Part shown: in pieces, positions 33,545-41,770 of the stretch
How positions within the stretch are numbered: the stretch's first letter is position 1
Layout: each line of letters starts with the position of its first letter
Assembly: GCF_047344985.1 (NCBI RefSeq)
Contig: NZ_CP178861.1
Location: forward strand, 1,116,001 to 1,180,000
Direction: 5' to 3'
Length of the DNA stretch: 64,000 bases
Origin: Bdellovibrio sp047344985
GTDB taxonomy: Bacteria; Bdellovibrionota; Bdellovibrionia; Bdellovibrionales; Bdellovibrionaceae
Translations under genes and position numbers: made by a program
The notes under the pieces: model-generated
Seen by the model: only the letters and a program-made list of their open reading frames with translations
What the model was told of the DNA's origin: nothing
Databases searched by the model: none

Positions 33545-34340
33545 CTTCTTGCTTTTTTAGAGAAAGAAATCCCTGTCTCTCCAGGCAATTAAAGACCGTC
33601 TTAGAGTATATTTCATGCGACTCGCGGGTGTACTTTATTTTAGTATATACTTGCGCTAAGTTTTTTACGCCGCTGTCCTCAATGGCTTTTCTGAGATCCG
33701 GATGGCTCATGTAGCGTTCCCAGCCTGCTGTTTCTCGATCACTATAAGATTCAAGAATCTCGTCATCGGTTTTCACCTGGTATTGTTCACGATGAACCAC
33801 AGCTGTTGTTGGAAGCCTGTCGCGAGTGGCGGGGTGTTCGTCAGGATAACCTAAAGAAAAACCAACAACAGGCACGACGCCCTCCGGGCATTTTAAAATT
33901 TTGGCAATGCGGTCGCAGCTGGCCAACGTCGTTCCCATGTAGCAAATTCCCAAGCCTTCTGCTTCGGCTGCGAGTGCGGCATTTTGGCTGGCTAATACGG
34001 CGTCGATGGCCGCAATCATAAAGCTCATAAAGTTATCGAAGTTTTCAGGGGCTTCGCGCAACTTAATCCATCTTTTCATACGATGGAAATCGGCACAAAA
34101 AGTCAGAAGCAGGGGAGCATCGAGCACCATGTTTTGTTTAAAATGGGGCTCATACAGTTCTTCTTTTATTTTTTGATCACTCGTCACAATAACCGAGTAC
34201 GCCTGCATATTTCCTGAAGATGAGGCTCGCGTCGCCGCAAGCAAAATCTTATTCAGAGTTTCCTCGGGCACGGGCGTGTTTTTGTAAGAGCGAATGGACG
34301 TGTGATTATGAATAACATCGAAGATCTTGTGTGAGCCCAT
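33480..34340 (-). CDS. NfsA-type nitroreductase family protein
   Basis: FMN-dependent NAD(P)H oxidoreductase of the nitroreductase fold. HNHTSIRSYKNTPVPEETLN is the FMN-binding start, with ATRASSSGNMQAYSVI and AEAEGLGICYMGT following; VPVVGFSLGYPDEHPATRDR is typical of NfsA. The family ends near RQGFLSLKK; here the frame continues into VVQSAGLEPATPWFEAKCS, which is the antisense of the tRNA-Arg gene, and stops inside it. So the last 18-20 residues come from tRNA sequence, giving 286 residues instead of about 250-265. The enzyme may still function with this tail. Confidence 0.85.
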   Translation of the reverse strand: MGSHKIFDVIHNHTSIRSYKNTPVPEETLNKILLAATRASSSGNMQAYSVIVTSDQKIKEELYEPHFKQNMVLDAPLLLTFCADFHRMKRWIKLREAPENFDNFMSFMIAAIDAVLASQNAALAAEAEGLGICYMGTTLASCDRIAKILKCPEGVVPVVGFSLGYPDEHPATRDRLPTTAVVHREQYQVKTDDEILESYSDRETAGWERYMSHPDLRKAIEDSGVKNLAQVYTKIKYTRESHEIYSKTVFNCLERQGFLSLKKQEVVQSAGLEPATPWFEAKCSIH

Positions 34341-34354
34341 TTTGCTTCCTTAAA

Positions 34355-34798
34355 CTATTGTCTTGTTGCGATGAAATTTCCCAAAAGCTCGCCGGATTCT
34401 AAGTAAGCACTTCCAGTTAAAACAGGAGTCTCACCGTGAAGGGCTTTTTTGAAGTTTTCCGGCGCCATCTGAGCTTTATAGATAACTTTGTAAGAGCGGC
34501 CCCCTTCGACGGCAAGAATTTCAAATTGCAGATTGCAAGAAGAGGTTTTGCGCGAGCACTGAGCTGTGCCATTCAACGGAGAGCTAAAGATTCCGGGAAC
34601 GGTGATGGTTCCCACGATGTTTCCGTTAAAGCGATAAAGATGCAAAGGGCTCTGTTGACCCTTGAGTTTCATTTGGTCCAGGAACAGGTGTTCCCCAATA
34701 GTAAGTTTCATTTGGTAGTTTCCGTCCAAACGTGGCAACACGTGGGCTGAAGCGATTCCAGGCAAAAGAGACATAAGGGAGCAAAGAAGATATTTCAT
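34355..34798 (-). CDS. Secreted small protein of unknown function
   Basis: 147 residues with a signal peptide (MSLLPGIASAHV, cut about 18) and a beta-rich mature part (LDGNYQMKLTIGEHLFLDQM, NIVGTITVPGIFSSPLNG, two Cys in QCSRKTSSCN). It looks like a small lipocalin or TIGR-type beta barrel but is not recognised. ATG 34798 follows AAAGGAAT. It is divergent from a LysR gene 90 bp away, whose target it may be. Confidence 0.7.
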   Translation of the reverse strand: MKYLLCSLMSLLPGIASAHVLPRLDGNYQMKLTIGEHLFLDQMKLKGQQSPLHLYRFNGNIVGTITVPGIFSSPLNGTAQCSRKTSSCNLQFEILAVEGGRSYKVIYKAQMAPENFKKALHGETPVLTGSAYLESGELLGNFIATRQ

Positions 34799-34863
34799 TT
34801 TTATTCCTTTCACGGTTAAGAGCCGGAAGCCAACTTAAGTGAACTACATATTGAATAAAAGTG

Positions 34864-34882
34864 CATAATAGATGATATTATG
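34864..34882. promoter_or_regulatory. Palindromic operator candidate for the LysR regulator
   Basis: CATAATA-GATGA-TATTATG, perfect 7 bp arms, ending 6 bp before the LysR start codon and 66 bp from the divergent secreted-protein gene. Its position would allow autoregulation. Confidence 0.45.
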
Positions 34883-34888
34883 TGAATT

Positions 34889-35752
34889 ATGGATACAGAT
34901 CGTTTGAGGTACTTTTGTCTTATCGCCGAAACGGGAAGCCTGACTAAGGCTTCGGAGCTTTTAAATATCTCCCACAGCGGTCTTTCCAAGGCCATGACGC
35001 TGTTGCAGAGTGAAGTGAATCAAACTCTTTTTCGTCCGCAAGGGCGGGGTCTGGAACTCACCGAGGAAGGCAAAGCTCTTTACGGAAAAAGTAAGAAAGT
35101 TCTTGAGATGGTAGAAGAGCTAAAGACGCGTGAGACATTAGTTTCTAAACAAGTTTTAAGAATCGGAATGACAGAGATTTTTTCAGTGGCGTTGGCACGC
35201 GAGGTTGCGGAGAGTCTCGATACACCTGTCAGTATCTATGATTTTGACTCTGGCGAAATCGAAGTGAAACTTCTTGAGGATGAAATCGATTTTGCAATTT
35301 CGACGGTTCCATTTCCGCATCAGCATCTGGAGTATTTAAAAATAACGAAAGCCTTTATGGGTGTTTTCCATAATAATCGGGATTTCAGAAAACTGCCTTT
35401 AGAAGACATACCCTTCGTAGGTCCCAACTCAGAAATAAAAAATAACCCCTTAAGTCTTCGTTCAAGAGATGGTTGGCCCGAACAGTTAAAGCGCCGCCTT
35501 GTTTATGGCGCAAGCTCCTTGCCCACCGCCTTAGGAATCGTCGATGCAGGAGCCGCTGCTATTTTTATTCCACGTTTTTTAGCAACAGTTCTGAATGAAC
35601 AACGAGCGCCGGGTTTTCATTTGATAGAATACGAAACACATCGCGCAGTTTTAAAAAGTGCGGCTAGGGACATTTATTTGGTAAAAAGAAAAAATCGGGA
35701 AGAAACCAAAGAAATGAAAACCATCGCAAGAATTCTACGCAAGCGCTGTTAA
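34889..35752 (+). CDS. LysR-family transcriptional regulator
   Basis: 287 residues. The winged HTH covers 1-60 (LRYFCLIAETGSLTKASELL, NISHSGLSKAMTLLQSEVNQ, LFRPQGRGLELTEEGK). The effector domain from about 88 is a type 2 periplasmic-binding fold (IGMTEIFSVALAREV; DFAISTVPFP). The inducer is unknown. It is divergent from the small secreted-protein gene, and a perfect CATAATA palindrome lies just before its start. Confidence 0.92.
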   Translation: MDTDRLRYFCLIAETGSLTKASELLNISHSGLSKAMTLLQSEVNQTLFRPQGRGLELTEEGKALYGKSKKVLEMVEELKTRETLVSKQVLRIGMTEIFSVALAREVAESLDTPVSIYDFDSGEIEVKLLEDEIDFAISTVPFPHQHLEYLKITKAFMGVFHNNRDFRKLPLEDIPFVGPNSEIKNNPLSLRSRDGWPEQLKRRLVYGASSLPTALGIVDAGAAAIFIPRFLATVLNEQRAPGFHLIEYETHRAVLKSAARDIYLVKRKNREETKEMKTIARILRKRC

Positions 35753-35836
35753 ACTCAAACCCGAGCCTTTATTGTTGATCACGAGTTAAAAATGAATTGA
35801 ATTTTCATGTCTTAATCAGCAAAAAACTTTTTGCGC

Positions 35837-36556
35837 TTACTTGCATTGCAAAAGTTCTGTCGTTTTTAGATTTGCCAGTTGCTTATAGAGATCCGCAATT
35901 AACTGCATATTTTGATATGTCGTTAATGTCCAAGCGTTATCCAAAGCTCCTAACGTCAATCCATCGAGCAGTTGGTTGGGGGCTTTTTCGATCAAAGCGG
36001 ATTGCTGTTGACGTAAGATTTCGATGCGGGATTTGATTTGCTCTTCAGACATGGTGATGAGGATTTTGTTTTCATGCTCTAGCTTTTCCGCTACTTTGGA
36101 TTCTCTATTTTGCAAATCCAGAATAGTCCACGCCACTACAGAAGACACCGGAGGCATTGTGACGGCTGGGCTCGCAGCTATCAGAGCTCCACTTAAAAAT
36201 TGATTTTGGATTCTATTAGCAATGAACTGCGCTGTGCCTTCCATAAAATTGGAATGAGCCGCTCCCGCTTTTCCGACAATACCATAAGACGACGCGCCCT
36301 CTGCTGCCACCATGCTTTCGGCGATAAATAACAAAGCCATGCTGCCGACCGCAAGGACAACAGAGTTGTAGTGGTCCTTGCTTGCACCCTCTTGCATTTC
36401 TTTAAAACTGTCTGCAACAACCTGCATATCTTGGGCTTGCATGTGATAAGCCCGTGCATGGCGGGCCAGAATTTCTTTATCACAGTTTTGGGCCTGGGCC
36501 ATTCCGTAAGAGAAAACCAAAGAAAGAGCGGTCAGAGCTGAGACAAAGCGGTTCAT
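35837..36556 (-). CDS. Secreted or membrane protein of unknown function
   Basis: 239 residues with a signal peptide (ALSLVFSYGMAQAQ, cut about 23), a hydrophobic stretch NSVVLAVGSMALLFIAESMV at about 64-83 and a long C-terminal amphipathic helix region (KVAEKLEHENKILITMSEEQ onward) with coiled-coil character. ATG 36556 follows AAAGGAT; six codons upstream are open. It starts 11 bp after the M23 peptidase stop, so both are in one operon, but I cannot name a function. Confidence 0.72.
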   Translation of the reverse strand: MNRFVSALTALSLVFSYGMAQAQNCDKEILARHARAYHMQAQDMQVVADSFKEMQEGASKDHYNSVVLAVGSMALLFIAESMVAAEGASSYGIVGKAGAAHSNFMEGTAQFIANRIQNQFLSGALIAASPAVTMPPVSSVVAWTILDLQNRESKVAEKLEHENKILITMSEEQIKSRIEILRQQQSALIEKAPNQLLDGLTLGALDNAWTLTTYQNMQLIADLYKQLANLKTTELLQCK

Positions 36557-36566
36557 GAGTATCCTT

Positions 36567-37646
36567 TTAAACATTGAAATGAAATGACTGAAAGAAGGCA
36601 GCCACGATTTGCAGCATGGACCCGATAAAGTTTCTTGGGTTCACGGCCGTATAACCGCGTTTGTTTTGCACGTGAGTCTCAAAGTGCAAGTGAGGAGCAG
36701 TGCCAATTCCCGTGTTGCCAGAAAGAGCAATCAAATCGCCTTGGTTCACGCTGGCACCGGCTTTGGTTTTAAACGCTGAAAGATGCGCATACAAAGTTTC
36801 AAGTTTTGCATTTGGATGAACCACGATCACGTAGTTGCCATAACCCGAAACTTTCTTTGTAAGACGATTTCTCTCGGTACGAGTTGCGAGAACTTTTCCT
36901 GAATAAACGCTCACAACCTGAGTGCCAATACCCGCGCGAAGGTCAATACCCTTATGCAGGCGGTTGATTTTTAAAACAGGGTGGCGGCGCATTCCGAATT
37001 CACTTGTCGCTACGATGCAGCCCTTGCCGCAATTTTTAATCGGACTGATGATCGTCTCTGTAGATCCTGCTTTATCGACAATACCAAACTCTTCGCGGTC
37101 TTTACGAAGACGGTCAATTTCCTTAGCCAAAGAGTTCATCTTGCCAAGAGTGTTTGCAATTTTATATTCAAAGAACGATTGTCTGATAGCATTTCCGTTA
37201 CTTTCTAAAGACGACGCTTGGCGCAGATCCGGCAGGGAAATACAGAAGTCCGTGCGGTCAATGACGTCAGAAGAACGAAGGTCTTCATCAAGCACGTCGA
37301 CCACGCGAATTCCGCAAGCCCAACCCAGGCGTGACTTCTGAATATTTTTTTGTCCTGGAATAATATAAGGATAGTTCACGCGCTCAGGGCTGCTTTGTGC
37401 AAGAGTCAAAGAATCATTAATGTCTTTAATATCGATAGCAAGAATGGTGTCTTCAGGAACGTTCAACTGAGACGTGAGGGCACGATCGCCGTTCGGCATT
37501 TCCGTAGCAAGAAAAAGATGAATGGAGTTGTTTGTCTTTAAGTAGAGAGTTCCATCCATTTCATCTGCGGCATGAGCGAAGCTGACAGGAGCCACAGCGA
37601 GGAATAAAACGCTACTCATTAGCTGAGATATAAACTTTCTTTGCAT
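36567..37646 (-). CDS. Secreted M23 (LytM-type) metallopeptidase
   Basis: Zinc endopeptidase that cuts peptidoglycan cross-links. Signal peptide at 1-26 (ending SFAHAAD). A short coiled-coil (KMNSLAKEIDRLRKDREEF) precedes the catalytic domain with GMRRHPVLKINRLHKGIDLR (His and Asp ligands), LETLYAHLSAF and GIGTAPHLHFETH, the complete HxxxD...HxH ligand set, so it should be active. 359 residues. GGAGG precedes the start. The long N-terminal part is unassigned. Fits wall remodelling of self or prey. Confidence 0.92.
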   Translation of the reverse strand: MQRKFISQLMSSVLFLAVAPVSFAHAADEMDGTLYLKTNNSIHLFLATEMPNGDRALTSQLNVPEDTILAIDIKDINDSLTLAQSSPERVNYPYIIPGQKNIQKSRLGWACGIRVVDVLDEDLRSSDVIDRTDFCISLPDLRQASSLESNGNAIRQSFFEYKIANTLGKMNSLAKEIDRLRKDREEFGIVDKAGSTETIISPIKNCGKGCIVATSEFGMRRHPVLKINRLHKGIDLRAGIGTQVVSVYSGKVLATRTERNRLTKKVSGYGNYVIVVHPNAKLETLYAHLSAFKTKAGASVNQGDLIALSGNTGIGTAPHLHFETHVQNKRGYTAVNPRNFIGSMLQIVAAFFQSFHFNV

Positions 37647-37772
37647 ACGTTCCTCCAGACTGCTTCGCGGAATTGCGAAGAACAGGCCGGAAAGGAGACG
37701 GTAGGGAACTCATTAAATTCGATCTCACCCAAAAAGAGTGTCAAACAGTTAGTGAGGTGACTACAAAAGTTG

Positions 37773-38654
37773 TCACTCTGCCGGTAACGGAATGATGTCG
37801 GTCTCTCCGGGGACTTGCGGAAAGCTTCCGTCACGCCACTGTTGTTTTGCGTTTTCGATTTTTTCTTTGGATGACGAAACATAGTTCCAATAAATGTGCC
37901 GAGGTTCGGGGAAAGCTTCTCCACCTAAAACAACAAAGCGAGTGTCTTCGGTTGCAGTGACTTTCAATGACGAATCTTTTTCGAGCACAACGAAATCATC
38001 CGGATTGATTCTCTTCTTACCCACAGACAGCTGTCCTTTGATGATGTAAAAAGCCAACTCGTGTGTTCCCGGATCATATTCGAACGTTTGATCTTTCTTT
38101 AAGCTCACATCCATAAAGAAAAGCGGGGAGTAAGCGTTCACCGGAGATTTTTTGTCGAACGCACTCCCGGCTACGAGCGCCACGTCCGCACCGTTCACCT
38201 GAAAGCGCGGAATGCTTTCTTGCGGGTGATGCGTGAAAGAAGGTTCTGTGTCTTCATCTTTCAGTGGCAACGCCACCCAAAACTGCAAGAGATGTAAGCG
38301 GTGAGCTTTGTCGCGCAACTCTTCCGGCATGCGCTCTGAGTGAGAAATGCCTTTTCCTGCCGTCATCCAGTTGACGTCTCCCGGAGAGAGCACTTGTTTG
38401 TTTCCAAGGCTGTCATGGTGTAAAACCTGACCCTCTAGAAGATAGCTCAGAGTAGACAACCCAATGTGAGGATGAGGACGAACATCTATACCTTGGCCCG
38501 CGGAGAAGTCTGTCGCAGGAAAATAATCGAAAAAGATAAAAGGCCCCACCATGCGCTTCTTCGCGTAGGGAATCAAACGGTGCACAACGGGACCACCCAC
38601 AGAGACTAAGCGCGGTGCAATCTCCATAAGAATATTATTTTGTGTGGTACTCAT
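37773..38654 (-). CDS. Pirin family protein
   Basis: 293-residue bicupin. The N-terminal metal site is visible in GIDVRPHPHIGLSTLSYLLE and KGISHSERMPEE, with HDSLGNKQVLSPGDVNWMTA between. Bacterial pirins act as quercetin-dioxygenase-like enzymes or redox regulators; the role here is unknown. Divergent from the AMP nucleosidase gene across 45 bp. Confidence 0.93.
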   Translation of the reverse strand: MSTTQNNILMEIAPRLVSVGGPVVHRLIPYAKKRMVGPFIFFDYFPATDFSAGQGIDVRPHPHIGLSTLSYLLEGQVLHHDSLGNKQVLSPGDVNWMTAGKGISHSERMPEELRDKAHRLHLLQFWVALPLKDEDTEPSFTHHPQESIPRFQVNGADVALVAGSAFDKKSPVNAYSPLFFMDVSLKKDQTFEYDPGTHELAFYIIKGQLSVGKKRINPDDFVVLEKDSSLKVTATEDTRFVVLGGEAFPEPRHIYWNYVSSSKEKIENAKQQWRDGSFPQVPGETDIIPLPAE

Positions 38655-38699
38655 ATTATGCCCCCTTTTATTCTATCGAAAGTCATGTTAGCTTAGGTC

Positions 38700-39473
38700 A
38701 TGAAAACAAAAAAAGAAATAGTTGATAATTGGTTGCCTCGCTACACAGGCGTACCCCTCAATGAATTTGGTCAGTACATTTTGCTTACAAACTTCGGCAA
38801 TTACGTAAAGATGTTTGCCGATCAATTCAATGTTCCCGTGCGCGGACTTGATAAACCCATGCAAACAGCAACAGCCGAAAACATCACGATCATGAACTTC
38901 GGAATGGGCAGTGCTCTTGCCGCCACTTGCATGGATCTTCTGTCAGCCATCAATCCGAAAGCCGCTTTGTTCCTTGGTAAGTGCGGCGGTATCAAAAAGA
39001 AAAACCAGCTTGGTGACTTTGTTCTTCCTATCGCGGCCATTCGCGGTGAAGGAACAAGTAATGAATATCTCCCGGCAGAGATTCCGGCTCTTCCGTCGTT
39101 CCGTTTGCAAAAAGCAGTTTCCTCGATGATCGCAAAACATCAATGCGATTATTGGACAGGCACGGTTTACACAACAAATCGTCGCGTGTGGGAACACGAT
39201 GATCAATTCAAAGATTATCTGACAAAAACACGTGCGATGGCAGTGGATATGGAAACAGCGACGATCTTCGTAACGGGTTTCGTGAACGAAATTCCGCGCG
39301 GTGCCTTGTTGCTTGTGTCCGACAACCCGATGATTCCAGACGGTGTGAAGACAGAAGAGAGTGATAAAAAAGTCACTGCGAACTATGTCGAAAAGCATTT
39401 GAGCATCGGTATTGACGCTCTTCGCGAGCTTCGTGACTCCGGTGAGTCGGTGAAGCATTTGCGTTGGGATTGA
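38700..39473 (+). CDS. amn: AMP nucleosidase, short form
   Basis: 257-residue member of the PNP/UDP phosphorylase superfamily. NFGMGSALAATCMDLLSAIN and ALFLGKCGGIKKKNQLGDFV form the substrate and phosphate/ribose loops, and AVDMETATIFVTGF is the Glu-containing nucleoside site. The short form without the E. coli N-terminal domain splits AMP into adenine and ribose-5-phosphate. That could serve turnover of prey nucleotides. The ATG is close to TTAGCTTAGG. Confidence 0.85.
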   Translation: MKTKKEIVDNWLPRYTGVPLNEFGQYILLTNFGNYVKMFADQFNVPVRGLDKPMQTATAENITIMNFGMGSALAATCMDLLSAINPKAALFLGKCGGIKKKNQLGDFVLPIAAIRGEGTSNEYLPAEIPALPSFRLQKAVSSMIAKHQCDYWTGTVYTTNRRVWEHDDQFKDYLTKTRAMAVDMETATIFVTGFVNEIPRGALLLVSDNPMIPDGVKTEESDKKVTANYVEKHLSIGIDALRELRDSGESVKHLRWD

Positions 39474-39552
39474 TTTCGCGCAAAATTTAAACTCTCTAAA
39501 TTCCAAATTCGTGCAGGTTTTGTAGCATGTGAACCATTGCGAGGAGGCCTGC

Positions 39553-40038
39553 ATGAAATGGATGATTCTATTTCTTACCGTCTTTTCTTTATCTCAAAGT
39601 TTTGCCGCTGATAATCTGCCTCGGCCTTTGCCGGACGATCCATATCCGCAAGAGCCTTATCCTGGAGAACCTCCGCCTTCACGCCCAGAGCCACCTCCAC
39701 CACGCCAGGAAATTTTGTACTCCATTGGCATTGGTGAGACGGGCCGTTTCGGCGCACGCACTTATCAATTCTTTCCACGACAGGATTTAAATCGCGTCAC
39801 GAAAATTCGTTTAGTCGGCGCAAGAAACAATATTGAGATTAAAGAAGTCAGAATTATTTATGCTGATAATTCAGGTGAACGATACGAACGTTCACTTCCT
39901 GGGGACTTGAGCGTGGGAGGAGTTCGCGAAGCTTATCTGGATGGGCGTCGCATTTATCGTATTGAAATCACGGCTTCGTCTTCCTATTTTTGGAAAAAGC
40001 CGGGGAGCTACCGAGTGGACATCACGGCTGTGAGATAA
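39553..40038 (+). CDS. Secreted protein with proline-rich linker
   Basis: 161 residues: signal peptide (LTVFSLSQSFAAD, cut about 18), a Pro/Glu-rich linker at about 22-55 (PYPQEPYPGEPPPSRPEPPP), and a C-terminal beta-rich domain of about 100 residues (LNRVTKIRLVGARNNIEIKE, RIIYADNSGERYERSL, YRIEITASSSY). The domain resembles small periplasmic DUF2541-like proteins in pattern only. ATG follows GAGGAGG. Function not known. Confidence 0.72.
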   Translation: MKWMILFLTVFSLSQSFAADNLPRPLPDDPYPQEPYPGEPPPSRPEPPPPRQEILYSIGIGETGRFGARTYQFFPRQDLNRVTKIRLVGARNNIEIKEVRIIYADNSGERYERSLPGDLSVGGVREAYLDGRRIYRIEITASSSYFWKKPGSYRVDITAVR

Positions 40039-40080
40039 CAAGTGCACTTTTTTTGAGCATGAAAATTAGATATGAAAATA

Positions 40081-40113
40081 GAAAAAGCTCTCGCTTTCAT
40101 CGGGTGCTTTTTC
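40081..40113 (+). terminator. Weak terminator-like hairpin
   Basis: GAAAAAGC and GCTTTTTC pair across a 17-base loop 43 bases after the secreted-protein stop and before the promoter of the next gene. Confidence 0.4.
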
Positions 40114-40145
40114 TTATTTTCACCTTTTTTCATGCAATTAACATG

Positions 40146-40174
40146 TTGTGTCATTCTGAAAACTGCGATATAAC
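40146..40174 (+). promoter_or_regulatory. Sigma-70-type promoter for the acidic protein gene
   Basis: TTGTGT, 17 bases, TATAAC. It starts transcription near 40181, which rules out the long upstream open frame as the true N-terminus of the next gene. Confidence 0.5.
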
Positions 40175-40229
40175 TGGGCCCACTTTGAATCAATACACAA
40201 TCGATGATGCACTTTTGGGGAGGCTCGCT

Positions 40230-40778
40230 TTGATCAATCCAGGCAATAATATGCACGCTGAAGAAATGATCGACTCTGACTTGGACTCGGACCTAGAGAA
40301 CGAAAAAGAGATGAAGAAAACCTCTGCTTTCGAAGCAGATATGGATGAAGACCTTGAGAGCGAGATGGCTCTAGCTGGCATTCCCGGCAATTTGTTGATG
40401 GAAGGCGAAGAAGACGACCTTAACCTTGATGAAATCGAAAATATCCTGGAGTTGTCTGATACAACATATCCAAAGTTCACTTTGGCGAAAAACAAAGCTC
40501 GTTTCCTAAGAATGGTGAGCTGGTACCGTGGTAAAGAAGAGTGGATTGAAGTTGCTCCTCTTTCTGGCGTGACAAAACTTTTCAAGCAACAAACAAAAGA
40601 ACTAGAAGGCATCCGTTCTTCGAAGTTGGACTACGAAATGGAGCTTGAAACAGGAACTTTGACTCCGTCACAAAGATCTTATCGCCGTGACGAACTGAAA
40701 ATGTGCAAAGTTCAAGAGAAAATGGCCGTTCACTTGATCTCTAAGCTTCAAGTGAAGATCAAATCTGGCCGCCGCTAA
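40230..40778 (+). CDS. Protein of unknown function with acidic N-terminal half
   Basis: 182 residues if the TTG at 40230 is used, six bases after GGGGAGG; ATG 40251 is the alternative start. The first half is very acidic (MIDSDLDSDLENEKEMKK, EADMDEDLESEM, EGEEDDLNLDEIENIL). The second half is basic and folded-looking (ARFLRMVSWYRGKEEWIEVA, MCKVQEKMAVHLISKLQVKI). No membrane segment. The charge split suggests self-contact or binding to nucleic acid or ribosome, which is only inference. The gene ends in a CCGCCG-N7-CGGCGG hairpin across its stop codon. Confidence 0.75.
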   Translation: MINPGNNMHAEEMIDSDLDSDLENEKEMKKTSAFEADMDEDLESEMALAGIPGNLLMEGEEDDLNLDEIENILELSDTTYPKFTLAKNKARFLRMVSWYRGKEEWIEVAPLSGVTKLFKQQTKELEGIRSSKLDYEMELETGTLTPSQRSYRRDELKMCKVQEKMAVHLISKLQVKIKSGRR

Positions 40779-40794
40779 TTACGGCGGACGCCGG

Positions 40795-40831
40795 CAGAGC
40801 GAAGCGACCTCGGGTCGCGTAGCTGAAGCAG
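40795..40831 (+). repeat. Dispersed hairpin repeat, copy D (37 bp)
   Basis: CAGAG, four bases, GCGACC-TCG-GGTCGC, then GTAGCTGAAGCAG. The flanks match copies A-C while both stem arms differ together, so pairing is preserved. GGACGCC precedes it as in copy C. Confidence 0.65.
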
Positions 40832-40850
40832 TATAAAATTTAGAACCACT

Positions 40851-40884
40851 AAAACGCCAAGCCTAAAAGCTTGGCGTTTTTCTT
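40851..40884 (+). terminator. Rho-independent terminator before dps
   Basis: AAAACGCCAAGC and GCTTGGCGTTTT pair perfectly across six bases and run into TCTTT. It ends the acidic-protein transcript. Confidence 0.9.
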
Positions 40885-40988
40885 TCCTGCGTTTGCAGGT
40901 CCTAACGCGGCGACGTCAATAATTGGAGTTCTACCTCATCATCTACTTTTGGTTTAGTCTTTGAGAATCCCATTAGGAAAGGTGAGTT

Positions 40989-41495
40989 ATGAAATCATCA
41001 AAAAAGAAAAACACAGCTGACAAACCAATGATCGACATTGGTATCTCCACATCAGATCGCGAAAAAATCGCAGAAGGTCTTTCTCGTCTTCTGGCGGACT
41101 CTTACACTCTTTATCTTAAAACACACAACTTCCACTGGAACGTCACGGGCCCCATGTTTCAAACACTGCACTTGATGTTTGAAGCTCAGTACACAGAGCT
41201 TGCATTGGCCGTAGACCTGATCGCAGAACGCATCCGCTCTTTGGGGGTTCCTGCGCCAGGCACTTACAAAGAATTCTCAAAGCTCACTTCTATTGAAGAA
41301 CCAGACGGCGTTCCTTCTGCAAAAGAAATGATCCAACAACTTGTTGAAGGCCAAGAAGCGGTTGTGAAAACAGCGCGCTCTATTTTCCCTCGCGTAGAAA
41401 AAGCAGGGGACGAAGTGAGTGCTGATCTTCTCACTCAAAGAATGCAGCTTCATGAGAAAAACGCATGGATGCTTCGCAGTCTTCTTGAAGAGTAA
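40989..41495 (+). CDS. dps: Dps-family DNA-binding ferritin-like protein
   Basis: 168 residues. Dps dodecamers store iron and protect DNA from peroxide. The ferroxidase motif is THNFHWNVTGPMFQTLHLMF with EAQYTELALAVDLIAERIRS completing the site between subunits. A Lys-rich N-terminal tail (MKSSKKKNTADK) can bind DNA. AGGAAAGG precedes the ATG. A strong terminator follows, so it is a single-gene unit. Confidence 0.95.
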   Translation: MKSSKKKNTADKPMIDIGISTSDREKIAEGLSRLLADSYTLYLKTHNFHWNVTGPMFQTLHLMFEAQYTELALAVDLIAERIRSLGVPAPGTYKEFSKLTSIEEPDGVPSAKEMIQQLVEGQEAVVKTARSIFPRVEKAGDEVSADLLTQRMQLHEKNAWMLRSLLEE

Positions 41496-41523
41496 TTTTC
41501 AATTCCGAAAAGATTAAGATTAA

Positions 41524-41552
41524 AAAAACGCCGGCGATGAGTCGGCGTTTTT
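41524..41552 (+). terminator. Rho-independent terminator of dps
   Basis: AAAAACGCCG and CGGCGTTTTT pair across a nine-base loop. Confidence 0.9.
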
Positions 41553-41691
41553 GTTTCGAATCTAGGCTTGCGATTTGTATAGAAAATAGGCGATCGGTCC
41601 AGAAACCCCGTCAAGAGGGTATTTTTAGTAGTCCAAAAGTCCAGTGTTTTAGCCCCTTTGAAGTGTCTCAAAAAAAAATTGCAACTAGCCC

Positions 41692-41718
41692 TAAATTCTC
41701 ACGATGAAACGCCGATAG
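41692..41718 (+). promoter_or_regulatory. Sigma-28 (FliA)-like promoter of the Fis-type regulator
   Basis: TAAA, exactly 15 bases, GCCGATAG: eleven of the twelve consensus bases of TAAA-N15-GCCGATAA. It lies 52 bp before the ATG at 41771. The rest of 41553-41770 shows no other clear feature. Confidence 0.65.
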
Positions 41719-41770
41719 GTACAAAGTGAGTCAATTAGCATTTGTTAATGTTTCAAAAGGGGAGGACTAA

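Noticed and set aside
39990..40229. N-terminal extension of the acidic protein gene
   Set aside because: It overlaps the preceding gene's end, a terminator-like hairpin and a promoter; the protein character changes at about 40230.
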